A program made the position numbers and the translations under genes. Of a DNA stretch of 64,000 nt, positions 32,601 through 42,332 are shown piece by piece; position 1 is the first letter of the stretch, and the number at the start of each line of letters is the position of its first letter. This DNA is from Panicum virgatum. Lineage: Eukaryota > Streptophyta > Magnoliopsida > Poales > Poaceae. The stretch lies in NCBI RefSeq assembly GCF_016808335.1, contig NC_053149.1:33756087-33820086 (forward strand), given 5' to 3'. The notes under the pieces were generated by a model. That model was not told the origin of the DNA. It worked only from the letters and a program-made list of their open reading frames with translations, and searched no databases.

Positions 32601-34782
32601 AGCAGCGTAGGTGCTCGATGTTCCATGGGTGCCTACATTAGTGCCATCTTCTTGCTGTAGGCGGTAAGTCCCTAGAACTACGACTCTACTAACGATGAAG
32701 GGTCCTTCCCAGGGGAGGAGAGCTTGTGGACACCAGTGGTTGACTGGATTCGTTGTAGAACCAGGTCGCCGACGTTGAAGTCGTGTTCCTGTACATTGTG
32801 ATTGTGGTAGTGCCGGAGCTGTTGTTCATATCTTGCGTGCTGGAGGGTGGCCGTCAGGCGGTGCTCCTCGACTGAGTCGATGTTGGTTCGTCGAGTGGTT
32901 TCGGCTTCGTCCTCGTTGTAGATCTAGATGTGCGGGGCACCAAAAGCAATATTCGATGGCATGACTGCTTCAGAACCGTACACCATAAAGAATAGTGCAT
33001 AGCCAATAGCCCGGCTTGTCTGTGTGCAGAGTCCCCAAACTACACTGGGTAGTTCCTGTAGCCACTTGGAGCCAAATTTTTCAACAGGGTTGAATATCCT
33101 AGCTTTGAGCCCCTGAAGGATCAAGCCATTGGCTCTTTCACCCTAGCCATTGCACCTGGGGTGAGCCACTGAGGTGTAGTATACATCGATGTAGCTTTCT
33201 TGGCAGTAATCCCAGAACTCAGATCCCATAAAGGAGCTACCCAGATATGTTATGATCCGATTTGGCACTCGGAATATGTCAGATATTTCTTCTATGAACT
33301 CGGCTACCTTGGCTACAGTGGTGGCTGTGACGGGCTTAACCTCGATCCATTTGGTGAACTTGCCAATCGCAACGAATATGTGGTTGAAGCCGCCAACAAC
33401 TATCTTGAGGCACCCCACTAAATCGAGTCCCCAATAGGCGAAGGCCCAAGAAGGTGTGATTATCCGCAGAGCTTGAGCCAGGACGTGTCACTGCTTGGAG
33501 AAGAACTGGCACCTGGGGCATCGCTTAACGAGATCCCGAGCATCGGCCAGGGCCGAAGGCCAGTAAAAGCCTGATCTGAAGGCTTTATCCATGAGAGTCG
33601 AGGCTCTTGTGTGGTTGCCGCATATCCCCGAGTGGATGTCACCGAGGAGTTTGACTCCATCTTCTTGGGTTATGCATTTGCAGAGGATTCCAGAGGAGGC
33701 TGAGTGCCTGAACAAGTTAGAGCCGATGAAGACGTAGTTGCTGGCGCGTCGTGCGAGTTTTTCATGTTTCTTCCCTTCGGGGTAGTTTTTGTTATTCTTG
33801 ATGAAGTTGATGATGGGTGAAAGCCAATTGGTGTTGATGGTAAGCACTTCCTGCCCTAGCGCTGGTACCAAGTCGGGTTTGGTTGGAGGTTCCTCCTCGA
33901 CTTTTACTATGGGGCTGTTGAGTGCTTCGACGAATACTCCCGCCGGGACGAGAGCTCGCTTGGACCCGAGTTTGGACAAAACATCAGCTGCCACATTGTC
34001 TCATCCCGGGGGACATGGTGGAACTCGGGGCCGTAGAACTTGGCCTCAGGCTTGCGGATCTCCTTGCAGTAGCATTCATCTTTTCCTTCATGCACTCCCA
34101 ATCCTTGTTGACTTACTGTATGACGACTTTGGAGTCACCATAAGCAAGTAGGTGCTTGATGCCGAACGTGATGGCGATTCGGAGACCGTGTATAAGTACT
34201 TCGTACTCGGCAGCATTGTTTGTTGCCTTAAAGAGTAGCTGGTGTACACACTTTAGCTGCTTGCTCTGGGGGAGATGAAGAGGATGGCTGCACCGGCCCC
34301 ATCAAGGTTGAGTGCACCGTCGAAGTACATGACCCAGTATTCAGGTCGCGTGTCAGGAGGCGGATCCTAGATCTCCGTCCACTCGGCAATGAAGTCGGCC
34401 AAGGCTTGAGACTTGGTGGTGGAGCGGGGGTGAATTCGATGGTGAAGGCCCCAAGCTCTACCAACCATTTGATGACTCGGCCATTGGCATCTCGGTTGTG
34501 TAGAATGTCACCGAGTGGGTAGGAGGAGGCCACCCTGATGCGGTGAGCTTGAAAGTAATGCCAGAGCTTCCTTGACGTGATGAGGATTGTGTACAGTAGC
34601 TTCTACACTTGCAGGTAACGTACTTTGGATTCGCCAAGTACTTCACTGAGGAAGTAAACTTGCCGGTGCACCTTGTAGACGCGGCCTGGTTCATCTCGTT
34701 TGACGACCAAGGCAGTGCTTACCACATGGGTGGTGGCAGCAATGTAGAGGAGGAGGACCTATCTTCAGGCGCGGTCAAGACA
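32600..34782 (-). pseudogene. Older Tat element pol: RNase H, second RNase H and integrase (broken)
   Basis: Minus-strand pieces run from 34782 leftward: PLVLTAPEDRSS and YFLSEVLGESKVRY (RNase H), [25 protein letters not shown] (34533-34450), then ADVLSKLGSKRALVPAGVFVE, the HHCC domain HSGICGNHTRASTLMDKAF...CPRCQFFSKQ (33650-33490), the core with GGFNHIFVAIGKFTKWIE, ITYLGSSF and SVAHPRCNG, and the C-terminal GSEAVMP region. The order matches the complete Tat element. The second catalytic Asp reads ITYLGS where ITDLGS is expected. Many stops. Its 5' part lies at 45613-48747, beyond the nested element. Confidence 0.85.
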
Positions 34783-34787
34783 AGTGG

Positions 34788-35204
34788 TGTCAGACCCGGG
34801 GCAGCGGGACTGCTTATAGGCATAGAATGTTCTAGAGTAAGGGATAGTTCATGGATGTACCTTACCTCTCTTGTAACTACCCAGATAGGCGTAGAGCTAG
34901 CCGCAGTACGAAGGAAACTACCCGATCGTGCTGTAGTAGGACTCCAACTGTACTCGGCTAGGACTTTCCATGTAAACCTATCCCCCCGGATATATAAGGG
35001 TGGGCAGGTACCCCCTCGAAACATCATCAACACCTAAGGCAATACAAACCACCACACAGGACGTAGGGTATTACGCAACTCACGGCCCGAACCTGTCTAA
35101 ATCTTTGTGTCCCTTGCACCATCGAGTTCCAGAGCAGTCGATCCCTACCTACAAACCTTACTGCTAAGGGTATCCCTGAGCAGGCTTGGCGGTAAACATC
35201 GAGA
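34788..35204 (+). mobile_element. 5' LTR of the complete Tat element
   Basis: Starts TGTCAGACCCGGGGCAGCGG; the last bases read ATCGAGA where the 3' LTR has ACCGACA, so the terminal CA is mutated. Promoter-like GGATATATAAGGG at about 34988. It contains AAGGCAATACAAACC and GGCCCGAACCTGTCTAAA as in the related 23896-24348 LTR. 417 bp; the 3' copy is 402 bp because of an 11-bp and a short second deletion. Confidence 0.93.
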
Positions 35205-35206
35205 AC

Positions 35207-35224
35207 TGGCGCGCCAGGTAGGGG
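35207..35224 (+). other. Primer-binding site of the Tat element
   Basis: TGGCGCGCCAGGTAGGGG, two bases after the LTR. This site is the usual one in RIRE2-like Tat elements (tRNA-Arg type, from family knowledge). Confidence 0.8.
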
Positions 35225-35250
35225 GCTCGGCGAGTTCATCGACGAGTTCT

Positions 35251-37485
35251 ATGGCCACCTTCGCTTTCAGCACCAAGGCGCCTCCTCAAGGCGCCACCTT
35301 CGTCTTCGACTCGTGGGTCTACGTCGCCAATGGTTCAGGCGGCTTTGATAGCCACCTAACCAACTCTCCCACACAAAAGATCACCACGTCGGAAGACTCC
35401 AACAAACTCGCTGGATCAGATGATCGCGGCATCATGTTGCTTCCCGACCTCGCCAGGGAGATCGAGGCAAAACTCGAAGACGACTCGAGTTCCACTTGGA
35501 CTCAGATCAATCTCAAACCAAAACCTACTCGGGTTGGGACTCCTCTTGCTCAACCCGTCTTCGGTTTGCGCAATTCATCATCTGCTTACAAACAGATGAT
35601 CAGATCCATCTATGAAAATAGCTTGGATCATCTCCTCTGCGTCGAAAACCACTCAGTCACTGCTAGCCGGGTGCCCCCATTTTCGACGAATACACAGATC
35701 CAATCGAATCATCTCAAGACAGCCTGGATTTCATCACCAATGTGTTGGCACAAATCCAATTCGAGTCATGCCAAAGTCATACTCTTGCAGAACTACTCGA
35801 TAACCTCCGGGAAGTTGCCGACATTGACGATTTTCTGTTTCAACACAGTAGTCCCCTCGTAACCGAGAGGAAAATTGGGTCTAGAGAAATTGTCCTAGCT
35901 GATTACGACTCAGACCTGGAAAGCTTCTCCCCCGAACGTTTGGTACCAGTGATCATCCAACAACCTCAAGGTAGTCAGCATGATCCAAACGAAACCTTGG
36001 ATCAGATTTCAGCGGACAATCTGACCCAAGACGCTCCACAAAATGAAGATGAAGCTACTCGCACAGCTCGCAAGGAAAGAAATCAACATAAAGGGGAGCG
36101 TAGGGTTCAAGCTGTTGAACGAGCTCGCCTTCCCCCGCGCAACCTCAACAACGAATTGAACAACGTCGCGGATCTAGTTTTCAAAACCCCAATCGCCGCC
36201 ATGACTGAAGCAACCCAGCGGCTCATGCAGATGCCTCAAAACCCGGAGATAGAGCGTGTCATACACCTTGCCAAGAACGCCGTTGAACAACTCGAGAGAC
36301 AAAATCCGTTGTCCTCGCTCTATGGCACACGGTCGAGGACCACTGCAACAGTCAAACCTCAAGCAAGTCGTACTCCTGGAGGCCATCATCGCCAACAACA
36401 GTTGGAGCAAAACCAAAGAAACCAGGAGGATCAAGAAGTTGCAAGCAACAGGGGTGGCCAACCAACAGCAAACCAAGCTCCTGGGCCCCAGCCAAATCGC
36501 AACAACAACAACCACGGGCACAACAGGGAAGAGGTAGCCGACTCTATAATGGATGCACGGGACATCATCAACGCATGGCGGAGATTGCAGCTTGCAGACA
36601 ACTCCGATCGCTTCCAAGTCCTCAGCAGAGTTTTCGACAACATCGAGTACCCAAAGGATTTCAAGCCTACGAACATCCAAAAGTATGATGGTATGCAAGA
36701 CCCTGCTCAATGGTTACGTTTATACTCGACCGCTGTTAGTGTTGCAGGGGGATACAAAAACACCAAGGTCCTCTATTCCCGATGGCTCTGGAGCCCGCAC
36801 CCCTCACGTGGCTCGAAAGCTTGGCGCGCGAGTCCATACACTCATGGGATGACCTCAAGAAGGCCTTCATCGACAACTTCCAGGGGTCGTTACACCGAGT
36901 AGCGACTCGACACACCCTGTCCATGTGCAAGCAGGAGCAAGGCGAGTCGATCAGATCCTACGTCAAGCGCTTCTTCGACACAAGAGCCACCATCCCCAAC
37001 GTCGCCGACAATGACGTCATCGACTACTTCCAGAGCGGCATCACCATCCAGTCTCTATATCGTGACTTCGGGCGTAATCGCCCCAAAACGGTAGTGGAGC
37101 TACGAGACATGATGCAGCGCTGGGCAGACGAAGAAGAACAAGAACGCAGTCGCTTCCCATGCCATAACAACGACAACAATGGGAAGCGCCACACCGACCA
37201 CGGAGGGCCCAGTAACCAGCGAGATCCTGCACGTAAACGCAAGCCTGACGACACAGTCAGCACTATGGATCACAATCCACGTGGTAAGAAAGGTGACAAG
37301 CCGCAGGACTAGTTCGACAAGATTCTTCACAACAAGAGATGTCCAATCCACCCCAAGAGCAACCACTCTATGTGGGAGTGCACGATCCTGCGCAAATCCT
37401 TCCAGTCGGCACTTGCAGACGCTCCGAAGAAAAAACAAGGCAAAGATGATGAAGACGACAAGAAAGACCCTGATGGTTTCTAACA
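35251..37485 (+). pseudogene. Tat element gag (frameshifted)
   Basis: Opens at ATG 35251 (MATFAFSTKAPPQG). Two frameshifts (near 35745 and 36790) separate three open pieces. The middle piece is long, polar and low in complexity (QNRNNNNHGH), and ends with the capsid start IINAWRRLQLADNSDRF. The third carries LTWLESLARESIHSWDDLKKAF and YVKRFFDTRATIPNV, the Retrotrans_gag core. After a stop at 37310 a zinc-knuckle-like CPIHPKSNHSMWEC follows (about 37340-37380), then an acidic-basic linker to about 37483. It packages element RNA in autonomous relatives; here it cannot be translated as one protein. Confidence 0.85.
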
Positions 37486-37489
37486 GCAA

Positions 37490-38097
37490 CAAAATGTCAT
37501 CAATGTCATATTTGGAGGAGATCCCAGCTTCTCCAAGCGAGCCCAGAAGCTCCTACTCAAAGAGATCCTTTCAGTCGAACTAGCAATTCAGAGGCCACTG
37601 AAATATAGCGAGGTACCCATTACCTTCTCCAGGGAAGATCAATGGACCAGCTTCTCTGAACCTAGAAAGTTCCCGCTAGTACTCGACCCAGTCGTCGAAG
37701 GCTCCAAGCTCACTCGAGTACTCATCGACGGCGGAAGTGGGCTCAACCTGATCTTCGCAAGTACATTAGCCAAGATGGGCCTCAACTATATGAGTCTACT
37801 AACTCCAAGCAAGGCTCCATTCTATGACATCGTCCCCGGGAATTCCTCTACACCAATTGGCTCGGTTACTCTTCCGGTCACATTCGGTACAGAATAGAAC
37901 TTCCGGACAAAATACATCAAATTCGAAGTAGCCGACTTCGAATCTTCCTACCATGCTATCCTGGGAAGACCAGTGCTAGCCAAGTTCATGGCAGTACCAC
38001 ATTACGTGTACCAGCTCCTCAAGATGCCAGGCAATACAGGAGTACTTTCCTTACGCGAGACCTCCTCAAGTCCTTTGAATGCGACAAGGAAGCAATA
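37490..38097 (+). pseudogene. Tat element aspartic protease (one stop)
   Basis: Encodes a linker (FGGDPSFSKRAQKLLLKEI), then EVPITFSREDQ and the active site RVLIDGGSGLNLIF (about 37718-37758), with IDGGS replacing the usual D(T/S)G; DGGSG is the form used in Tat elements. The end motif YHAILGRPVLAKFM lies at about 37950-37990. One in-frame stop at about 37897 (FGTE-stop-NF) and a stop at 38095-38097 break the frame. Confidence 0.85.
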
Positions 38098-39740
38098 GAT
38101 CATGCTGCCACAATTCGGGTCCCCAGCTCTATCAGCGAAATACTTGCTGCTGCTAAGAAACTCTCACTCAAGGAGTCGATGCATTCCAAGAAGCCAAGCC
38201 AGTCATCGGTTAAACCAACTGGTGACGTGGGCACCAAGACTATCCAGCTACAAAAGAGAGACGACTCTAAAACCGCCATCATCAGAGCAGGTTTGGGCAA
38301 CAAATAGGAATTCAAGCTCGTCAACTTCCTTAAGGCCAACCGAGATGTATTCGCATGGAAAACAGCAGATATGCCAGGGGTGCCCAAGGAGTTGATCGAG
38401 CATGCCTTGAAGGTCAACCCTAAAGCCACACCAAAGAAACAATGGTTGCGGTATTTCTCACCGGACAAGCGAGAAGCCATCAAGAAAGAGCTGGCAAAAC
38501 TACTCGCAGCAGGGTTTATCAAGTAAGTCTACCATCCCGAGTAGTTGGCTAACCCTGTACTCGTCCAGAAGAAGAATAACAATGAGTGGAGGATGTGCGT
38601 CGACTACACCGATCTAAACAAGCATTGCCCAAAGGATCCTTTCAGGCTACCATGTATTGATTAAGTAATCGACTCTACAGCAAGATGTGTCCTGTTTTCC
38701 TTCCTCGACTGCTACTCAGGGTATCATCAAATTGCCCTGAAAGAAGAAGACCAAATCAAGACGGCCTTCATCACTCCTTACGGGGCATATGCCTACAAGA
38801 CCATGTCTTTCGGGTTGAAGAATGTTGGTGCCACCTACCAGCGTGCGATATAGTTGTGCTTTGCTGACCAGTTACATCGCAATGTTGAAGCCTATGTAGA
38901 CGACGTTGTCGTCAAGACCAAGACCCAGGATCAATTCATTATTGACCTGGAAGAGACCTTCAACAGCCTCCAAAAATTTCGCTGGAAACTCAACCCAACC
39001 AAGTGTGTCTTTGGCGTACCTTCTGGAAAACTACTTGGATTCATCATCAGCAACCGAGGAATTGAAGCCAATCCATAAAAGATCAACGCCATCATGGCCA
39101 TGGACACTCCAGCTACTATCAAGGATGTCCAGAAGCTTACAGGCTGCATGGCAGCCCTGAATCGATTCTTGTCCAGGCTTGGCAAACGGGGCTTACCCTT
39201 CTTCAAGCTCCTAAAGCGACAAGACAAATTCGAGTGGACTACAGAAGCCGCGGAAGCACTCGAGAACCTCAAGCATCATCTCCAGTCACCGCCGATTCTA
39301 ACAGCTCCACTACCTAGCGAGGAACTGCTCCTCTACATCGCTGCGACTACTCATGTAGTCAGTATGGCGTTAGTAGTCGAACGCCCGGAGGAAGGCCACG
39401 CCTATGGCGTTCAGAGACTAGTTTACTTCATCAGCGAAGTACTCTCTGAATCGAAGGTTAGATATCCATCAATCCAGAAACTTCTATATGGAATCCTAAT
39501 TACCTCCAGAAAGCTTCGACATTATTTCGACGAGTACAAGATCTCGGTAGTAACTGACTTTCTATTGGGGGATATACTCCACAATCGGGATGCCACTGGA
39601 TGAATTTCAAAGTGGGCAATTGAACTTGGAGCCTTGGAAATCAACTTCAAGCCAAGAACAGCAATCAAGTCACAGGCACTAGTCGACTTCTTAGCTGAAT
39701 GGTGGGAAAATCAAATTCCAGCGCCTCATAACGTTCCAGA
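38098..39740 (+). pseudogene. Tat element reverse transcriptase and first RNase H (several stops)
   Basis: In one main frame: NFLKANRDVFAWKTADMPG, then NEWRMCVDYTDLNKHCPKDPF, SFLDCYSGYHQIALKEEDQ, TAFITPYG, MSFGLKNVGATYQ, the active site EAYVDDVVVKTK (about 38887-38920), LNPTKCVFGVPSGKLLGFI, then the RNase H start [17 protein letters not shown] and a region ending [13 protein letters not shown]. In-frame stops are seen at about 38307, 38525, 38552, 38664, 38851, 39077 and 39601, several of them Q or W codons altered by a single transition. No active enzyme. Confidence 0.88.
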
Positions 39741-39750
39741 GCATTAGGTA

Positions 39751-41499
39751 ATGTACTTCGACGGCTCACTCAAGCTCGACGGAGGCGGCGCGGGAGTTTT
39801 GTTCATCTCCCCCAAGGGAGAGCAATTGAAGTATGTGTTCCAAATCTTGTTCAAGGTCTCCAACAATGAAGCTGAATATGAGGCACTGCTACAAGGCCTT
39901 CGACTAGCAGTTTCTCTCGGCATCAAGCTACTACTTGTTTACGGCGATTATCTACTCGTCGTCCAGCAAGTCAATAAAGAATGGGACATCAACAAAGATA
40001 CAATGGACGCATACGTTGAGGAAATCATAAAGCTCGAAAATAAGTTCTCAGGATTGGAAATCCACCATGTAGATCGTGACAACAATGTGGGAGCCGAAGT
40101 CCTTTCCAAACTTGGATCTACTCGAGCAGTTGTCCCACCTGGAGTCTTCGTTCATGAACTTCATCACCCATCAGTCAAGATGCAAAGCCAACAAACCGAT
40201 GACGCGGAGGCCTTGGCCACTGTCAGAGAAGTACTAATGATCGAAGAAGATTGGCGGATCCAGTTTATCGACTTCATCAAAGAGTTCAAGCTTCCACCAC
40301 ATGTCGATCCTAAAAGTGCTGAAGTTATCCGCATCATCAGGCATAGCAAGGGTTTCGTCCTCGTCGGCGACAACCTATACAAGTGCTCTGCTTCTGGCAT
40401 CCTCATGAAGTGTGTTACCCTTGAAGAAGGCAAAGACATCCTCAGAGAGATACATGAAGGAGTTTGCGGTAACCACGCCGCATCAAGGACACTAGTCGGC
40501 AAGGCTTACAGGTCAGGTTTCTTCTGGCCAACAGCTGTTTCAGACGCCGAAGACCTTGTCAGACGATGCCCCGGCTGCCAATTCTTCGGCAAAAAGACTC
40601 ACGTTCCAGCACACAACTTGATAACAATCCCTCCATCATGGTCGTTTGCCTGTTCAAGTTTGGACATGATCGGACCATTAACCGTAGCTCCAGGAGGATT
40701 CAATCATGTGCTGGTAGCAGTAGACAAGTTCACCAAGTGGATCGAGTACAAGCCCATTGTCAAGATCTCATCCGATAGAGCAGTGGATTTCATCTCTGAT
40801 ATCATTCATCGGTTCGGATTTCCTCACACCATCATTACGGATCTTGGCTCTAACTTCACATCACAATCTTTTTGGGATTTCTATGACAACTCCTGCATTG
40901 AGGTCAAATATGCTTCAGTAGATCACCCTCGAGCAAATGGTCAAGTAGAGCGCATCAATGGCTTAGTACTCGACGGATTGAAGAAAAGACTCTATGACGC
41001 AAACACCAAGAAAGGTGGCAAGTGGATTCAAGAACTACCCCATGTGGTCTGGGGGTTGCGAACGCGGCCTAGTAAAGCAACTGGACAGTCTCTTTTCTTC
41101 CTCACTTATGGGTCAGAGGCTATACTACCCACTGATATCATGTGGAAATATCCAAGAGTAGAAGCCTATCAAGAAGGAGAAGCAGATGAAGCTCGACAAC
41201 TTGAGTTAGATTCAGTCAAAGAAGCTAGAATCAATGCTTTAACCCAATCGGCTAGATATCTTCAAGGAGTTAGATGCTATCATGATCGCAATGTCCAGCA
41301 AAGATCTTTCAACATTGGAGATCTGGTATTACGAAGGATTCAAAATGAAATAGGATTGCACAAGTTAAATTCCAGATGGGAGGGTCCTTTCATCGTAACT
41401 AAGGTTACAAGACCCGGATCATACAGAATTTCTGATGCAGATGGCAACGAGGTACCCAATTCCTGGAATATTGAGCACTTGCGCAGATTTCATCCTTGA
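39751..41499 (+). CDS. Tat element second (archaeal-type) RNase H and integrase, open 582-codon frame
   Basis: Residues 1-120 form the extra RNase H domain characteristic of the Tat lineage (MYFDGSLKLDGGGAGVLF, VSNNEAEYEALLQGLRLA, HHVDRDNN). Then the integrase: HHCC zinc domain HEGVCGNH...CPGCQFF (about residues 235-275), and a catalytic core with D305 (SLDMIGP), D364 (ITDLGSN) and E400 (GQVERING). The spacing between the last two is 35 residues, the classic D,D(35)E. It ends with GPFIVTKVTRPGS and a C-terminal NSWNIEHLRRFHP. In an active element this is part of one polyprotein, so the ATG at 39751 is not a natural start; a stop just upstream (TAG at 39746) separates it from the first RNase H. 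Confidence 0.9.
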   Translation: MYFDGSLKLDGGGAGVLFISPKGEQLKYVFQILFKVSNNEAEYEALLQGLRLAVSLGIKLLLVYGDYLLVVQQVNKEWDINKDTMDAYVEEIIKLENKFSGLEIHHVDRDNNVGAEVLSKLGSTRAVVPPGVFVHELHHPSVKMQSQQTDDAEALATVREVLMIEEDWRIQFIDFIKEFKLPPHVDPKSAEVIRIIRHSKGFVLVGDNLYKCSASGILMKCVTLEEGKDILREIHEGVCGNHAASRTLVGKAYRSGFFWPTAVSDAEDLVRRCPGCQFFGKKTHVPAHNLITIPPSWSFACSSLDMIGPLTVAPGGFNHVLVAVDKFTKWIEYKPIVKISSDRAVDFISDIIHRFGFPHTIITDLGSNFTSQSFWDFYDNSCIEVKYASVDHPRANGQVERINGLVLDGLKKRLYDANTKKGGKWIQELPHVVWGLRTRPSKATGQSLFFLTYGSEAILPTDIMWKYPRVEAYQEGEADEARQLELDSVKEARINALTQSARYLQGVRCYHDRNVQQRSFNIGDLVLRRIQNEIGLHKLNSRWEGPFIVTKVTRPGSYRISDADGNEVPNSWNIEHLRRFHP

Positions 41500-41689
41500 T
41501 CAAAGTAACAAATGATGTCAGATGATCTCTTTAATAAAGCAAAGGTTTTCATTAGCTTTTCGACTACATTAAAGGCAGCTTTCAATCTAGTAGCATCATC
41601 ACTACCCTATACAAAAAGGTTCATCCAACTAGGATAATCTCAACATATTCATACAGACCTGGATAACCTATTCAGGATAGCTTACATAG

Positions 41690-42250
41690 TTTTTCATCAG
41701 GATAACTACACAAGCCACATCCCTGTCCTTGACATAAGGGCACAACCTACTCGCCTAGCTCGAGAAGGTATATGGATAACTTTATTAGTTGTCCATCTTG
41801 GGTAACTCGACGGAGTTCATCCTAACAGGTCAACTATAAGGAACTCCAGCCTTGCTTTAAAGGCAAAACTACTCGCTTGCTCGAGTATGTTTTGGATACT
41901 ACTACATTTTGTCCATCTTGGGTAACCCAACGGGGTTCATCCTAACAGGTCAATCTTAGTAGTTACTCCAGTCTACAAGTTAGACACCCTATTCACAAGC
42001 TTGAATAACTCGACGGTTTTTAAGATGGTTTCATCTTGCATAACTCGACGGGGTTCATCCTAATAGATCTATCTTAGAAGTTACTCCAGTCCTTGGTCAG
42101 GACACCCTACTCGCTTGCTCGAGTAGTTTATGGATATCTTTGCAGTCTTTCTATCTGGGTAATCCGACGGGATTCACCCTAACTGATCAACTATAAAGAT
42201 TACTCCATGCAAGCATTCTACTCGACTACTCGAGTAGTTTGTACATATCC
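41690..42250. repeat. About 120-bp tandem array in the Tat element 3' region
   Basis: Units with GTCCATCTTGGGTAACTCGA and CGGGGTTCATCCTAACAG recur at about 41791, 41911, 42029 and 42148, with a degraded first unit near 41691. Each includes ACTCGCTTGCTCGAGTA. Unit length is 118-120 bp. It lies between the pol stop and the antisense ORF. Confidence 0.85.
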
Positions 42251-42332
42251 TACGGTATCAGATCATACTTCTGAAGACACACCAACAGGATAAGAGCAAT
42301 GTTTACAAAGACAAGGAGTTCTTACAAGCAAG

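Noticed and set aside
36174..37492. Long minus-strand frames (130-178 codons) opposite Tat gag
   Set aside because: They are complementary to plus-strand gag with known motifs and have no counterpart in the other Tat element.
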